From Prauserella rugosa (GTDB lineage Bacteria > Actinomycetota > Actinomycetes > Mycobacteriales > Pseudonocardiaceae): DNA of 41,867 bases. The stretch spans positions 1-41,867 of the forward strand of contig NZ_JOIJ01000025.1 of the NCBI RefSeq assembly GCF_000719975.1, written 5' to 3'. A program made the position numbers and the translations under genes. The notes under the pieces were generated by a model, which was given only the letters and a program-made list of their open reading frames with translations, was not told where the DNA came from and ran no database searches. Shown here one piece after another: positions 22,243 to 28,695 of the stretch (position 1 is the first letter of the stretch; every line of letters starts with the position of its first letter).

Positions 22243-23598
22243 TTGAGCAACCTGTCCAACGCCGACGCCAGCAACGACACCCCGACTAAGGCTGGCGGCG
22301 ACTTCCCCCATCGCATCGAAGCTGCCTACCTCGAATCGCCCGGCTGGGTAACGGTGCCCCGCTGGGTACAGCTGTCCGGAATCTCCCCGCTCGCACGGGA
22401 ACTGGCAGCCGAGCTCGTGGACGGCGCGAACCGTGTGCACGGCGACATGGCTCCCACGTTGGATCGCGAGTACCTCGCGTGGGTCGTCGGAGTCAGCCGC
22501 TACGACAAGATCGCTCGAGCTCTCCGGGAACTGGTCGACATCGACTTTCTGGTGATTTACAGCGGCGGCACCGACCGCAACGGCAACCGGACACACCGGC
22601 ATGACTCCCGGACTGGTCGGAAGCTGCCCGATACCTACGGCATCCGCCCGAATCCGCCGGAGTCGTATGCCGGACCTCGGAACACCACCGAGGCGTACGA
22701 GCTGTTCCTTCGTGACCGCGAGAGCGCCCGACAGCGGTCAGGAAGTTCAAAGCGGGCACTGTCGATCCCGCGCCAGTCATTCACCCGCGTCTCAGCGTTT
22801 CCGCGGGTCACGCCCACACCCCCCACTGAGGGTGCGGGGGTCATACCCACACCCTCAGTGGGGGGTACGCGCCAAGAAACCGCAGGTCACGCCCACACCC
22901 CCTGTGAAGGGTGTGGCCACATCCCCTGTAGGGGATGTGGTGATGTTTTCGCAGGTCACGCCCACACCCCCGAGCTACGCGTGCGCGCGCGTCGATCTGA
23001 GTCTGATCTCCTCTCCGAGGAGAGGAGAGGAGATCAGACTGAGCCCGTGCCGGGCGGTGCGGCGGAGCCGCCCGCCACGGGCAAGGACGAGCACGATGTG
23101 GCGGCGGCGGAGATCGTTGAATCGGCTCCGTGGGAGCGCGTTGCTACCCGCTTGGGGTCGGAGGTCTCTGCCTCGCAGCTGGATGTGGACCAGATGACTG
23201 GGCGGATCGCGGAACGGCTGCGGGATGGGTCGGTGACGGTCGCGCAGGCTCGGCAGGTGGTTGCTGCTGCTTTGGACGAGGCCAAGCACAAGCCGGTGGC
23301 CTACGTGGCTGGGGCGTTCGCTGCTGGTCAGCTGGCGAGTTGGCGTGCTCGGGTGAGTCGGGTGGTGCTGGCCCAGCCGTCGGCATCGGTCGAGGTGGCT
23401 GAGTCGGGTTCGGGCCCGGTGAGCAGCGCAGACGCGGCCGAGTCGTTGCCCGAGTGCGAGGAGTGCGGCACCGCCGCAGGGGGCTCGACGAAGGGGCGTT
23501 TCCGCCGGGATGAGCGCGGTCGCATGGTGCGTGATGCCGACGGCAACCGGGTTCCGTGCGTGTGCGTCGGTGGTCCGGCGGTCTGGCACGCGGCCTAG
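22243..23598 (+). CDS. Plasmid replication initiator-like protein (Rep1 type) with embedded origin repeats
   Basis: The 451-residue protein begins MSNLSNADAS from a TTG at 22243 preceded by GGAG at seven bases. The N-terminal part (residues 25-115, GWVTVPRWVQLSG, ARELAAELVDGANR, LAWVVGVSRYDKIARALREL) resembles a winged-helix initiator. A low-complexity HAHTPCEGCGHIP section follows, encoded by DNA repeats. The C-terminal half (VAQARQVVAAALDEAKH) ends in a small cysteine cluster (CEECGTAAGG, CVCVGGP). A DnaB-like gene follows directly, as in the rep1-rep2 pair of Streptomyces plasmid pSLA2, whose origin lies inside rep1. I recognise the layout more than the sequence family. Confidence 0.7.
   Translation: MSNLSNADASNDTPTKAGGDFPHRIEAAYLESPGWVTVPRWVQLSGISPLARELAAELVDGANRVHGDMAPTLDREYLAWVVGVSRYDKIARALRELVDIDFLVIYSGGTDRNGNRTHRHDSRTGRKLPDTYGIRPNPPESYAGPRNTTEAYELFLRDRESARQRSGSSKRALSIPRQSFTRVSAFPRVTPTPPTEGAGVIPTPSVGGTRQETAGHAHTPCEGCGHIPCRGCGDVFAGHAHTPELRVRARRSESDLLSEERRGDQTEPVPGGAAEPPATGKDEHDVAAAEIVESAPWERVATRLGSEVSASQLDVDQMTGRIAERLRDGSVTVAQARQVVAAALDEAKHKPVAYVAGAFAAGQLASWRARVSRVVLAQPSASVEVAESGSGPVSSADAAESLPECEECGTAAGGSTKGRFRRDERGRMVRDADGNRVPCVCVGGPAVWHAA
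22806..23043. repeat. Candidate replication origin: iterons and perfect hairpins inside rep1
   Basis: GGTCACGCCCACACCCC occurs at 22806, 22885 and 22954, with a variant (GGTCATACCCACACCC) at 22839. Three inverted repeats are interleaved: 22819-22834 with 22850-22865 (16 bp, perfect), 22917-22926 with 22931-22940 (10 bp, perfect) and 22997-23016 with 23024-23043 (20 bp, one mismatch). The last is AG/CT-rich, unlike its surroundings. Iterons plus hairpins within the initiator gene are typical of an origin. Confidence 0.7.
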
Positions 23599-23775
23599 AT
23601 CACCCCGAAATGCCGCTCAGTTGCTCGCTGTCGTCCTCTGAGAGTTACATGCGTGTGATTCCCCGGGCTGGGGCGGTTGTGGCGGCACAGGGCGAATCAG
23701 GGCCAAATTTCGATCTTGTGGTCACGATCGGGCCGCAGTAGCGGCGCCCGGCGTGGCCACTCCCCCGAGACAAGA

Positions 23776-23805
23776 GCCCGGCCGGGGCGGCATCCCCGGC
23801 CGGGC
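23776..23805 (+). terminator. Hairpin upstream of the DnaB-like gene
   Basis: GCCCGGCCGGGG (23776-23787) pairs perfectly with CCCCGGCCGGGC (23794-23805) around CGGCAT. It lies 25 bases before the helicase start and could attenuate transcription between rep1 and rep2. Confidence 0.6.
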
Positions 23806-23830
23806 GGTGAACACGAAAGGTGCGCCAATC

Positions 23831-25255
23831 ATGTCCACAACCACGAGTGTCTCTCAGGACGACGAAGCACGTGAGCTGCTGGCCGACCTGCGTGCCGAGC
23901 AGTCAGTGCTGGGCGGGATGCTGCTCTCGGCCGATGCGATCACCGAGGTCACCGCGACGCTGACTCGCGAGGAGTTCTTCTCGATCCGTCACCAGGCGGT
24001 ATTCGCGGCGATCGTGGCCTTGCACCAGGACGACCGGCCGGCCGATGCCATCACGGTGGCCGCCGAGCTCGACCGTCGGGAAGAGCTGCACAAGGTCGGC
24101 GGTGCGCCGTACCTGCACACGCTGATCGAAACCGTGCCGACCGCGGCGAACGCTGGCTACTACGCCACGCTGGTGCACGAGAAGGCCGTGCTGCGACGGG
24201 TGGCCGAGCTCGGGATCCAGGCCAACCAGCTGGCGATCAACAGCGCCCGCATCGACGGTGACGGCGGTGCGGATGTGGCCCAGCTGCTCTCATCGGTGCA
24301 GCAGCGCCTTGACGAGGTCAACGACGCTGCCACCGGAACCGTGCGGAAGGCGACGTTCGCGCGGCTGACCCGGGACCGGCTGCAGCACCTCGACGACTTG
24401 CAGGCCGGTCGTCTGCCGGGTGGGTTGCCCACCGGCTTCGCCGACCTCGACGCGGTCCTCTCCGGTGGCCTTCGGCCCGGCCAACTGGTCACCGTGGCCG
24501 CCCGCCCTGGCGTGGGCAAGTCGACCCTGGCCATGGACTGGGCCAGGCACGTCGCGTTCCACCACGGCGACCCCGCACAGCGCCAGCCCGTGATGTTCTT
24601 TTCCCTCGAGATGTCCGAGGGCGAGCTGTGGGACCGGGTTATCTGCGCCGAAGCCCGGGTTCGCCACTCGGACTACACCAGCCAAGGGCGACTCGACGAG
24701 GCCAGCCGCGACCGGATCTACCGCAAGGCCGCCGAGACATCCCAGCCCGTGTCCGAGGGCTCGAACACCTGTGTCGGGGATCTGCTGATGATCGACGACA
24801 ACGCACGCGTGACCCCGGGTCAGATCCGCGCCCTGGCCCGGCAGCAGCAACGTCGCACCGGCCTGTCGATGATCGTCGTGGACTACCTGCAGCTGATGCA
24901 CGCCGACACCCCTGCCGACAACCGCGAACGCGAGGTCGCTTCCATCACCCGCGAGCTCAAACTCGCCGCCAAGTCGCTCGAGGTGCCGGTCGTGATGCTC
25001 TCCCAGCTCAACCGCAAGAGCGAAGACCGCGCCGACAAGAAGCCGGCCGCCTCCGATCTACGCGAGTCCGGCGCGATTGAACAGGACAGCGACATCATCA
25101 TGCTCATCCACCGCCCAGACTCGATCGAGCCAGACTCGCCCCGCGCCGGCGAGGCCGACCTGATCCTCGCCAAGAACCGCGGCGGTCCGTGCTCAACGAT
25201 CTCGATCGCCCAACAGCTGCACTACTGCCGATTCGCCGACCTCGCCCAAGGCTGA
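23831..25255 (+). CDS. Replicative DnaB-like helicase (plasmid Rep2)
   Basis: The 474-residue protein has the DnaB N-terminal domain (residues 20-120; EQSVLGGMLLSADAITEV and HQAVFAAIVALH), a linker helix and a RecA-type motor. The motor has Walker A AARPGVGKST (about 223-232), FFSLEMSEGEL, Walker B SMIVVDYLQLM (346-356), VVMLSQLNRKSEDR and the EQDSDIIMLIHRP arginine-finger region. It unwinds DNA at the fork. The ATG at 23831 follows GAAAGG. A frame open to 23753 adds unrelated residues. As the partner of the upstream initiator it makes the replicon independent of host helicase loading. Confidence 0.93.
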   Translation: MSTTTSVSQDDEARELLADLRAEQSVLGGMLLSADAITEVTATLTREEFFSIRHQAVFAAIVALHQDDRPADAITVAAELDRREELHKVGGAPYLHTLIETVPTAANAGYYATLVHEKAVLRRVAELGIQANQLAINSARIDGDGGADVAQLLSSVQQRLDEVNDAATGTVRKATFARLTRDRLQHLDDLQAGRLPGGLPTGFADLDAVLSGGLRPGQLVTVAARPGVGKSTLAMDWARHVAFHHGDPAQRQPVMFFSLEMSEGELWDRVICAEARVRHSDYTSQGRLDEASRDRIYRKAAETSQPVSEGSNTCVGDLLMIDDNARVTPGQIRALARQQQRRTGLSMIVVDYLQLMHADTPADNREREVASITRELKLAAKSLEVPVVMLSQLNRKSEDRADKKPAASDLRESGAIEQDSDIIMLIHRPDSIEPDSPRAGEADLILAKNRGGPCSTISIAQQLHYCRFADLAQG

Positions 25256-25270
25256 CCGAGTCCGTATAAC

Positions 25271-25306
25271 GCCCTACACGGCCGGGCCATAACGGCCGTG
25301 TAGGGC
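25271..25306 (+). terminator. Terminator after the DnaB-like gene
   Basis: GCCCTACACGGCC (25271-25283) pairs perfectly with GGCCGTGTAGGGC (25294-25306), 16 bases after the stop codon. Confidence 0.8.
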
Positions 25307-25420
25307 CGAGGGTTGCGCGGACGCGTGCGCGGGCAAGCTCAGTAGCTCCGGAAGAAGCCCTAAGCGACGCGACGCGCGACGCGCCTACGCGCACGCGCGC
25401 GCGAGGGCGAACATGTTTCC

Positions 25421-25547
25421 GCAGGTCACAGCACTATGGGATGCGCGGCGCAAGTTGCGGTGTGATGACGGGTTGCACTCTGGGGTTGCGCCGGGTTGCG
25501 CTCACACAGTTTCTGCAGGTCACAGGGGGTTGCGCCCAGGGTTGCGC
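25421..25547. repeat. Direct-repeat cluster GGGTTGCRC with GCAGGTCACAG
   Basis: GGGTTGCRC occurs five times (25470, 25483, 25493, 25527, 25539), at spacings near one or more helical turns. GCAGGTCACAG occurs at 25421 and 25515. The GCAGGTCAC part is shared with the iterons in rep1 (22882 and 22951), which suggests the same binding protein. Confidence 0.6.
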
Positions 25548-25830
25548 AGCCGTCGTCGGCGTCAGAACGGCGCCGGCTCCGTCCACTCCTCGAGCGCGGC
25601 CCCCGGGGTGGCACGTGTACTGCGCCTGCCGGGACGACATCGACAACCGCCCGTGTGCCACCGACGCGATCACCACGCTCGGTCCAGTCGCACCGAGCTC
25701 CCAGGCTGTGGACCCCCGCTGGGCCACGAGCCTACGAACACACCAGTCGCCGGCTGGGTCACACGCCGCCGCGCCGGCGGTCCGATGACACCTTCGACAG
25801 GCCCTCCGGGACACCGGGATGATCGTCACT

Positions 25831-26055
25831 GACGACACCATCGCGGTGTCGTCGAGCCGGAGCCGGACGACACCCCGAACCCGTCATCACAAGGTGTCGT
25901 CCACCGTTGTCGATGACACCCCGCGCACCCGTCATCGGCGGGTGTCATCAGAGTGTCATCGGGGGTGTCATCGCGACCGTCATCACCGCAGCTCACGCAG
26001 CAGATGACACCCCCGGCGACGACACCCACAGGGACAGTCCAATGACGGTGTCACC
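25831..26055. repeat. Cluster of GRTGACACC repeats in both orientations
   Basis: The 9-mer GAYGACACC is at 25831, 25866, 25912, 26003 and 26018. Its complement GGTGTCRTC is at 25845, 25893, 25941 and 25964, with close variants at 25952 and 26047. Eleven copies in 225 bases, just beyond the 3' end of parB, are what a multi-site initiator or centromere protein would need. Confidence 0.7.
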
Positions 26056-26064
26056 GACGCCTGA

Positions 26065-27033
26065 TTAATGGCTCCCTGACGAAGCCTGGGAGCCATCGAG
26101 TTTGGCCGCCGCGAGCACCGCCGGAGGCAGCCCGTCGACGTCCACGCCGAGTCCGTCGGCGACGCCTTTGAGTATCGCCCGCAACTCATCCTCGGACGTC
26201 CCGTCGCGACGCGCGTCGCCGACCGCGAGCACCAACTCCCGCACCGCCTTCGCTGCGTTCGCCGCCGCCTTCGGCAGGCCCGGATGCAACTGCGCCGACT
26301 GCGATCGCTTCGACCGACCGTTACCGGCCGTCGACTTATCAGGGCCTGATAAGTCGACGGCGCCGTCCTCGTTAACCTCCGGCTGTCCTCCGCCGGATAT
26401 CAGGGCCTGATAATCGGCCACCTGATCCGCATGGCTCTTGCCCTTCTTCGCGAGCTTGAGGGCGTCGTCGATGGCGAGTTCCCCGGCCTCGACCTTCTGC
26501 TGCAACTCGGGCGCGACCTGCTTCCGCAGCTTGACCCTGCCGGATATCCATCCCTGCGACCGGCCCAGTGCCTTCGCTGCCGCCACCTGGCCGCCGTGCA
26601 GCTCGACCAGCTCGGCCACGGCGTCCGCCTCGGCCAGCGGCGACATCGCCCGCCGGTTCACGTTCTCCGACAGCACCGCGACCCGCAGATCGGCAGTCCT
26701 GACCTGGTGCACCGGAACCGTGGCCAGCCCGGCCTCCCTGGCCGCCCACAACCTCCGGTTGCCGTTGACCACCACGTGCCGAGCCTCGGATGCCTGCACC
26801 TCGGCGGCGTGCTCCGGCCATGTCTCACAGAACGTCTCGACCGTGACGATGCCGAGCGGCTGGAGCACACCCTGCGCGCGGATCGCATCGACCAGCTCGT
26901 CCGCGTCGTCCTGGGTCTCGTCCCGCCGATTTGCCGGTGACCCCACGAGCAAATCCAGCGGCATCTCCGCCGCCCGCTGGATCGACTCCGGCCGCGCCGG
27001 CGACTGACCCGTGAACCTCGACTGTCGCGCCAT
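26065..27033 (-). CDS. parB: ParB-family partition protein (322 aa)
   Basis: The N-terminal nuclease-fold/CTP-binding part contains DLLVGSPANRRDET, LVDAIRAQGVLQPLGIVTVE and VVNGNRRLWAAREAGLATVP, the last being the GERRxRA-type box. A helix-turn-helix follows (VAAAKALGRSQGWISGRVKL). ParB loads on parS as a sliding clamp and works with ParA to segregate the replicon. The ATG at 27033 shares a base with the parA stop (TGATG), so the two form an operon. Two candidate parS palindromes lie inside this gene. Confidence 0.92.
   Translation of the reverse strand: MARQSRFTGQSPARPESIQRAAEMPLDLLVGSPANRRDETQDDADELVDAIRAQGVLQPLGIVTVETFCETWPEHAAEVQASEARHVVVNGNRRLWAAREAGLATVPVHQVRTADLRVAVLSENVNRRAMSPLAEADAVAELVELHGGQVAAAKALGRSQGWISGRVKLRKQVAPELQQKVEAGELAIDDALKLAKKGKSHADQVADYQALISGGGQPEVNEDGAVDLSGPDKSTAGNGRSKRSQSAQLHPGLPKAAANAAKAVRELVLAVGDARRDGTSEDELRAILKGVADGLGVDVDGLPPAVLAAAKLDGSQASSGSH
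26330..26358. promoter_or_regulatory. Candidate parS site 1 (inside parB)
   Basis: A 29-bp palindrome with a single central base: arms GTCGACTTATCAGG and CCTGATAAGTCGAC. The core TATCAGG-G-CCTGATA recurs at three other places near parAB, and this copy has the longest arms. Confidence 0.72.
26398..26412. promoter_or_regulatory. Candidate parS site 2 (inside parB)
   Basis: The 15-bp palindrome TATCAGGGCCTGATA, identical to the core of site 1 and 61 bases away. Confidence 0.7.
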
Positions 27034-27854
27034 CAACGACTACCTCCGACCAGCTCGGCCACGATCGGCGAGTACACGCGCTCCATGAGCTGACGCAGCC
27101 GAGGTGGACCTTCATCCAGCCCGCGCCCGGCGTGCACGTGCTTCGAGATGTCGGTCCAGAGTGGCACCGTCCGGTCGGTCCAGACTGGCGTGCCGGGCAA
27201 GTGCGCGTCGAGGCCGGCGACGAGTTCGTCAATGACCTGTGTGGCCTCGGCGGTACGCCGGTAGCGGTTCAGTAGCACGCCTGCGGTACCCAGATTTGGG
27301 TTCAGGTCCTCGCGAATGTCGGCGACCGTCTGCGCGAAGTCAGCGACCGCGTCGAGCGACCAGGCATCGGGTTCTGCGACGAGAATGACGTCGTTGGCGG
27401 CGGTGAGCGCGTTCACCGTCGACAGGCCCAGAGCGGGTGGACAGTCAATCAGGATCAGGTCGTACTCGGTCGTCACGGACTTGATGAGCTTGCGGAGTCG
27501 CATCTCGCGCGCTACGACCGAGGCGAGCTGGTCCAAGGCCACCGACAGCGTCGCACCGGCGGGCGCGAGCATGACGCGCTCCCAGATTGCAGGCACGACG
27601 ACGTCGGCGAGTTCGACGTCACCGACGAGCGCGTCGGCGATGGTCACGGTATCTGCCGGCACAGGCTCGGCAGCGAGGTCGGAGGTTGTGTTGGCCTGGG
27701 CGTCCAGGTCGACGACAAGAGTTCGGTGTCCGGCGATGTGTGCGGCGCGGGCAAGGCAGATGGTCGAGGTGGACTTGCCCACCCCACCTTTCTGATTCGC
27801 GACAGCAACAGTCCGAGAGAGTTGTGACGATGTGCTGGCAGCCATAGCGGGCAT
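27033..27854 (-). CDS. parA: ParA-family partition ATPase (273 aa)
   Basis: The deviant Walker A motif ANQKGGVGKST is at about residues 19-29, followed by TLVVDLDAQANTTSDL (Walker A') and LILIDCPPALG (Walker B). These are hallmarks of the ParA/MinD family, which binds DNA non-specifically in the ATP state and is driven by ParB to separate plasmid copies. The N-terminus is short, with no helix-turn-helix, so it is a small type Ib-like or chromosomal-like ParA. ATG 27854 and 27845 are both possible starts. Confidence 0.93.
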   Translation of the reverse strand: MPAMAASTSSQLSRTVAVANQKGGVGKSTSTICLARAAHIAGHRTLVVDLDAQANTTSDLAAEPVPADTVTIADALVGDVELADVVVPAIWERVMLAPAGATLSVALDQLASVVAREMRLRKLIKSVTTEYDLILIDCPPALGLSTVNALTAANDVILVAEPDAWSLDAVADFAQTVADIREDLNPNLGTAGVLLNRYRRTAEATQVIDELVAGLDAHLPGTPVWTDRTVPLWTDISKHVHAGRGLDEGPPRLRQLMERVYSPIVAELVGGSR

Positions 27855-27886
27855 CCTGCCACTGTCGCGTGCAGCGTCGGCACAGA

Positions 27887-27901
27887 TATCAGGCCCTGAT
27901 A
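27887..27901. promoter_or_regulatory. Candidate parS site 3 (upstream of parA)
   Basis: The palindrome TATCAGGCCCTGATA lies 33 bases upstream of the parA ATG. It differs from the parB copies only in the central base. In this position ParB or ParA could also repress the par promoter. Confidence 0.72.
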
Positions 27902-27954
27902 CGTCGCGGCGTGAGCGACAGCGCGAACAGGGCGCTATACCGGGATCGCAGATT

Positions 27955-27969
27955 TATCAGGCCCTGATA
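27955..27969. promoter_or_regulatory. Candidate parS site 4 (upstream of parA)
   Basis: A second identical TATCAGGCCCTGATA, 68 bases from site 3 and 102 bases ahead of the first CRISPR repeat. Confidence 0.72.
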
Positions 27970-28070
27970 TGCCACCAATGCTCGCGCGGGGCGCACCCGG
28001 CCGCTCGTCAAAAGGATCGGGCGTTGGCGCACCGGCCTGGATCACCCCCTCCCGCTCGTCTGGCCGGGCC

Positions 28071-28524
28071 GGATAACCCCCGCTCGTGCGGGGAGCACAC
28101 GGCGTCGTCGGTGGCGCCGTACCAGTCCTCGGGATCACCCCCGCTCGTGCGGGGAGCACAACGGCCCGCTCGCGAACGAGATCAAGTCCCACGGATCACC
28201 CCGCTCGTGCGGGGAGCACGTCGTGTCGGTGTCCGTTGATCACGTCAGTCCCGGATCACCCCCGCTCGTGCGGGGAGCACTTACCGGGAAGGGTGGTCAA
28301 GTCCGGTGTGGACGGATCACCCCCGCTCGTGCGGGGAGCACGTTCGCGCGTGCATCTACATCATCGCCATTTCGGGATCACCCCCGCTCGTGCGGGGAGC
28401 ACGTAGGCGTTCATCGTGTTCCCCTCCGATGTCCGGGATCACCCCCGCTCGTGCGGGGAGCACAGGGGCAGGGGTGAACGTCGTGCTCATCGGTTGGGAT
28501 CACCCCCGCTCGTGCGGGGAGCAC
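28071..28524 (-). CRISPR. Type I-E-like CRISPR array, 8 repeats and 7 spacers, no cas genes in the window
   Basis: Repeats of 28 bases (plus strand GGATCACCCCCG...GGGGAGCAC) start at 28071, 28132, 28193, 28253, 28314, 28375, 28436 and 28497. All seven spacers are exactly 33 bases. The repeat starting at 28193 lacks one C (27 bases), and the first (28071) has an A-for-C change. On the minus strand the repeat reads GTGCTCCCCGCAC...GGTGATCC, the usual I-E orientation with a CCCCGC/GCGGGG hairpin. A leader would then lie on the high-coordinate side, and the degenerate repeat at 28071 would be the old end. A further degenerate repeat-like string is at 28039-28066. Confidence 0.96.
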
Positions 28525-28695
28525 ACTTCCTGACCTGCGCTCATACCGTCGGTATCCCCGCTATTGAGTTAGGAGGGGTGAGCAGGAGATCACTCTCCTA
28601 CGGTGCCCGGAGCAGTGCTCTGGGCTGCGCGCTTCGCCGCGGAGAGCCACACCAGCCAAGGGCCGGCGGGGACTTACACCCGCTCCACGCGCGGT
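28525..28695. other. CRISPR-proximal spacer region / right end of the TnpB element
   Basis: No gene. A repeat-like fragment (GGTATCCCCGCT) at 28551-28562 suggests a truncated ninth repeat or a leader-anchored remnant. A GC-rich imperfect hairpin at about 28647-28671 resembles the subterminal right-end structure of a TnpB element. The TnpB guide RNA would be expected across the tnpB 3' end and this stretch. Confidence 0.45.

Larger units (their letters stand above)
25256..26064. other. Gene-free repeat-rich region between rep2 and parB
   Basis: No ORF here has convincing codon structure. The region holds the rep2 terminator (25271-25306), a low-complexity stretch of CGCG-rich sequence (25365-25410), a GGGTTGCRC/GCAGGTCACAG repeat cluster (25421-25547), about 250 unremarkable bases and a GRTGACACC repeat cluster (25831-26055). 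It looks like a replication or partition control region. Confidence 0.65.

Noticed and set aside
25441..25788. Possible plus-strand gene (115 codons) after rep2
   Set aside because: The frame is formed mostly by direct repeats and has no ribosome-binding site. The overlapping frames look equally poor.
28071..28524. Spacers that target this same window
   Set aside because: I compared the seven spacers by eye with the rest of the window and noticed no match. This is not a computed search.
28086..28533. Several short frames encoding repeated ITPARAGST or GSPPLVRGA peptides
   Set aside because: These are translations of CRISPR repeats, a well-known source of false protein entries.
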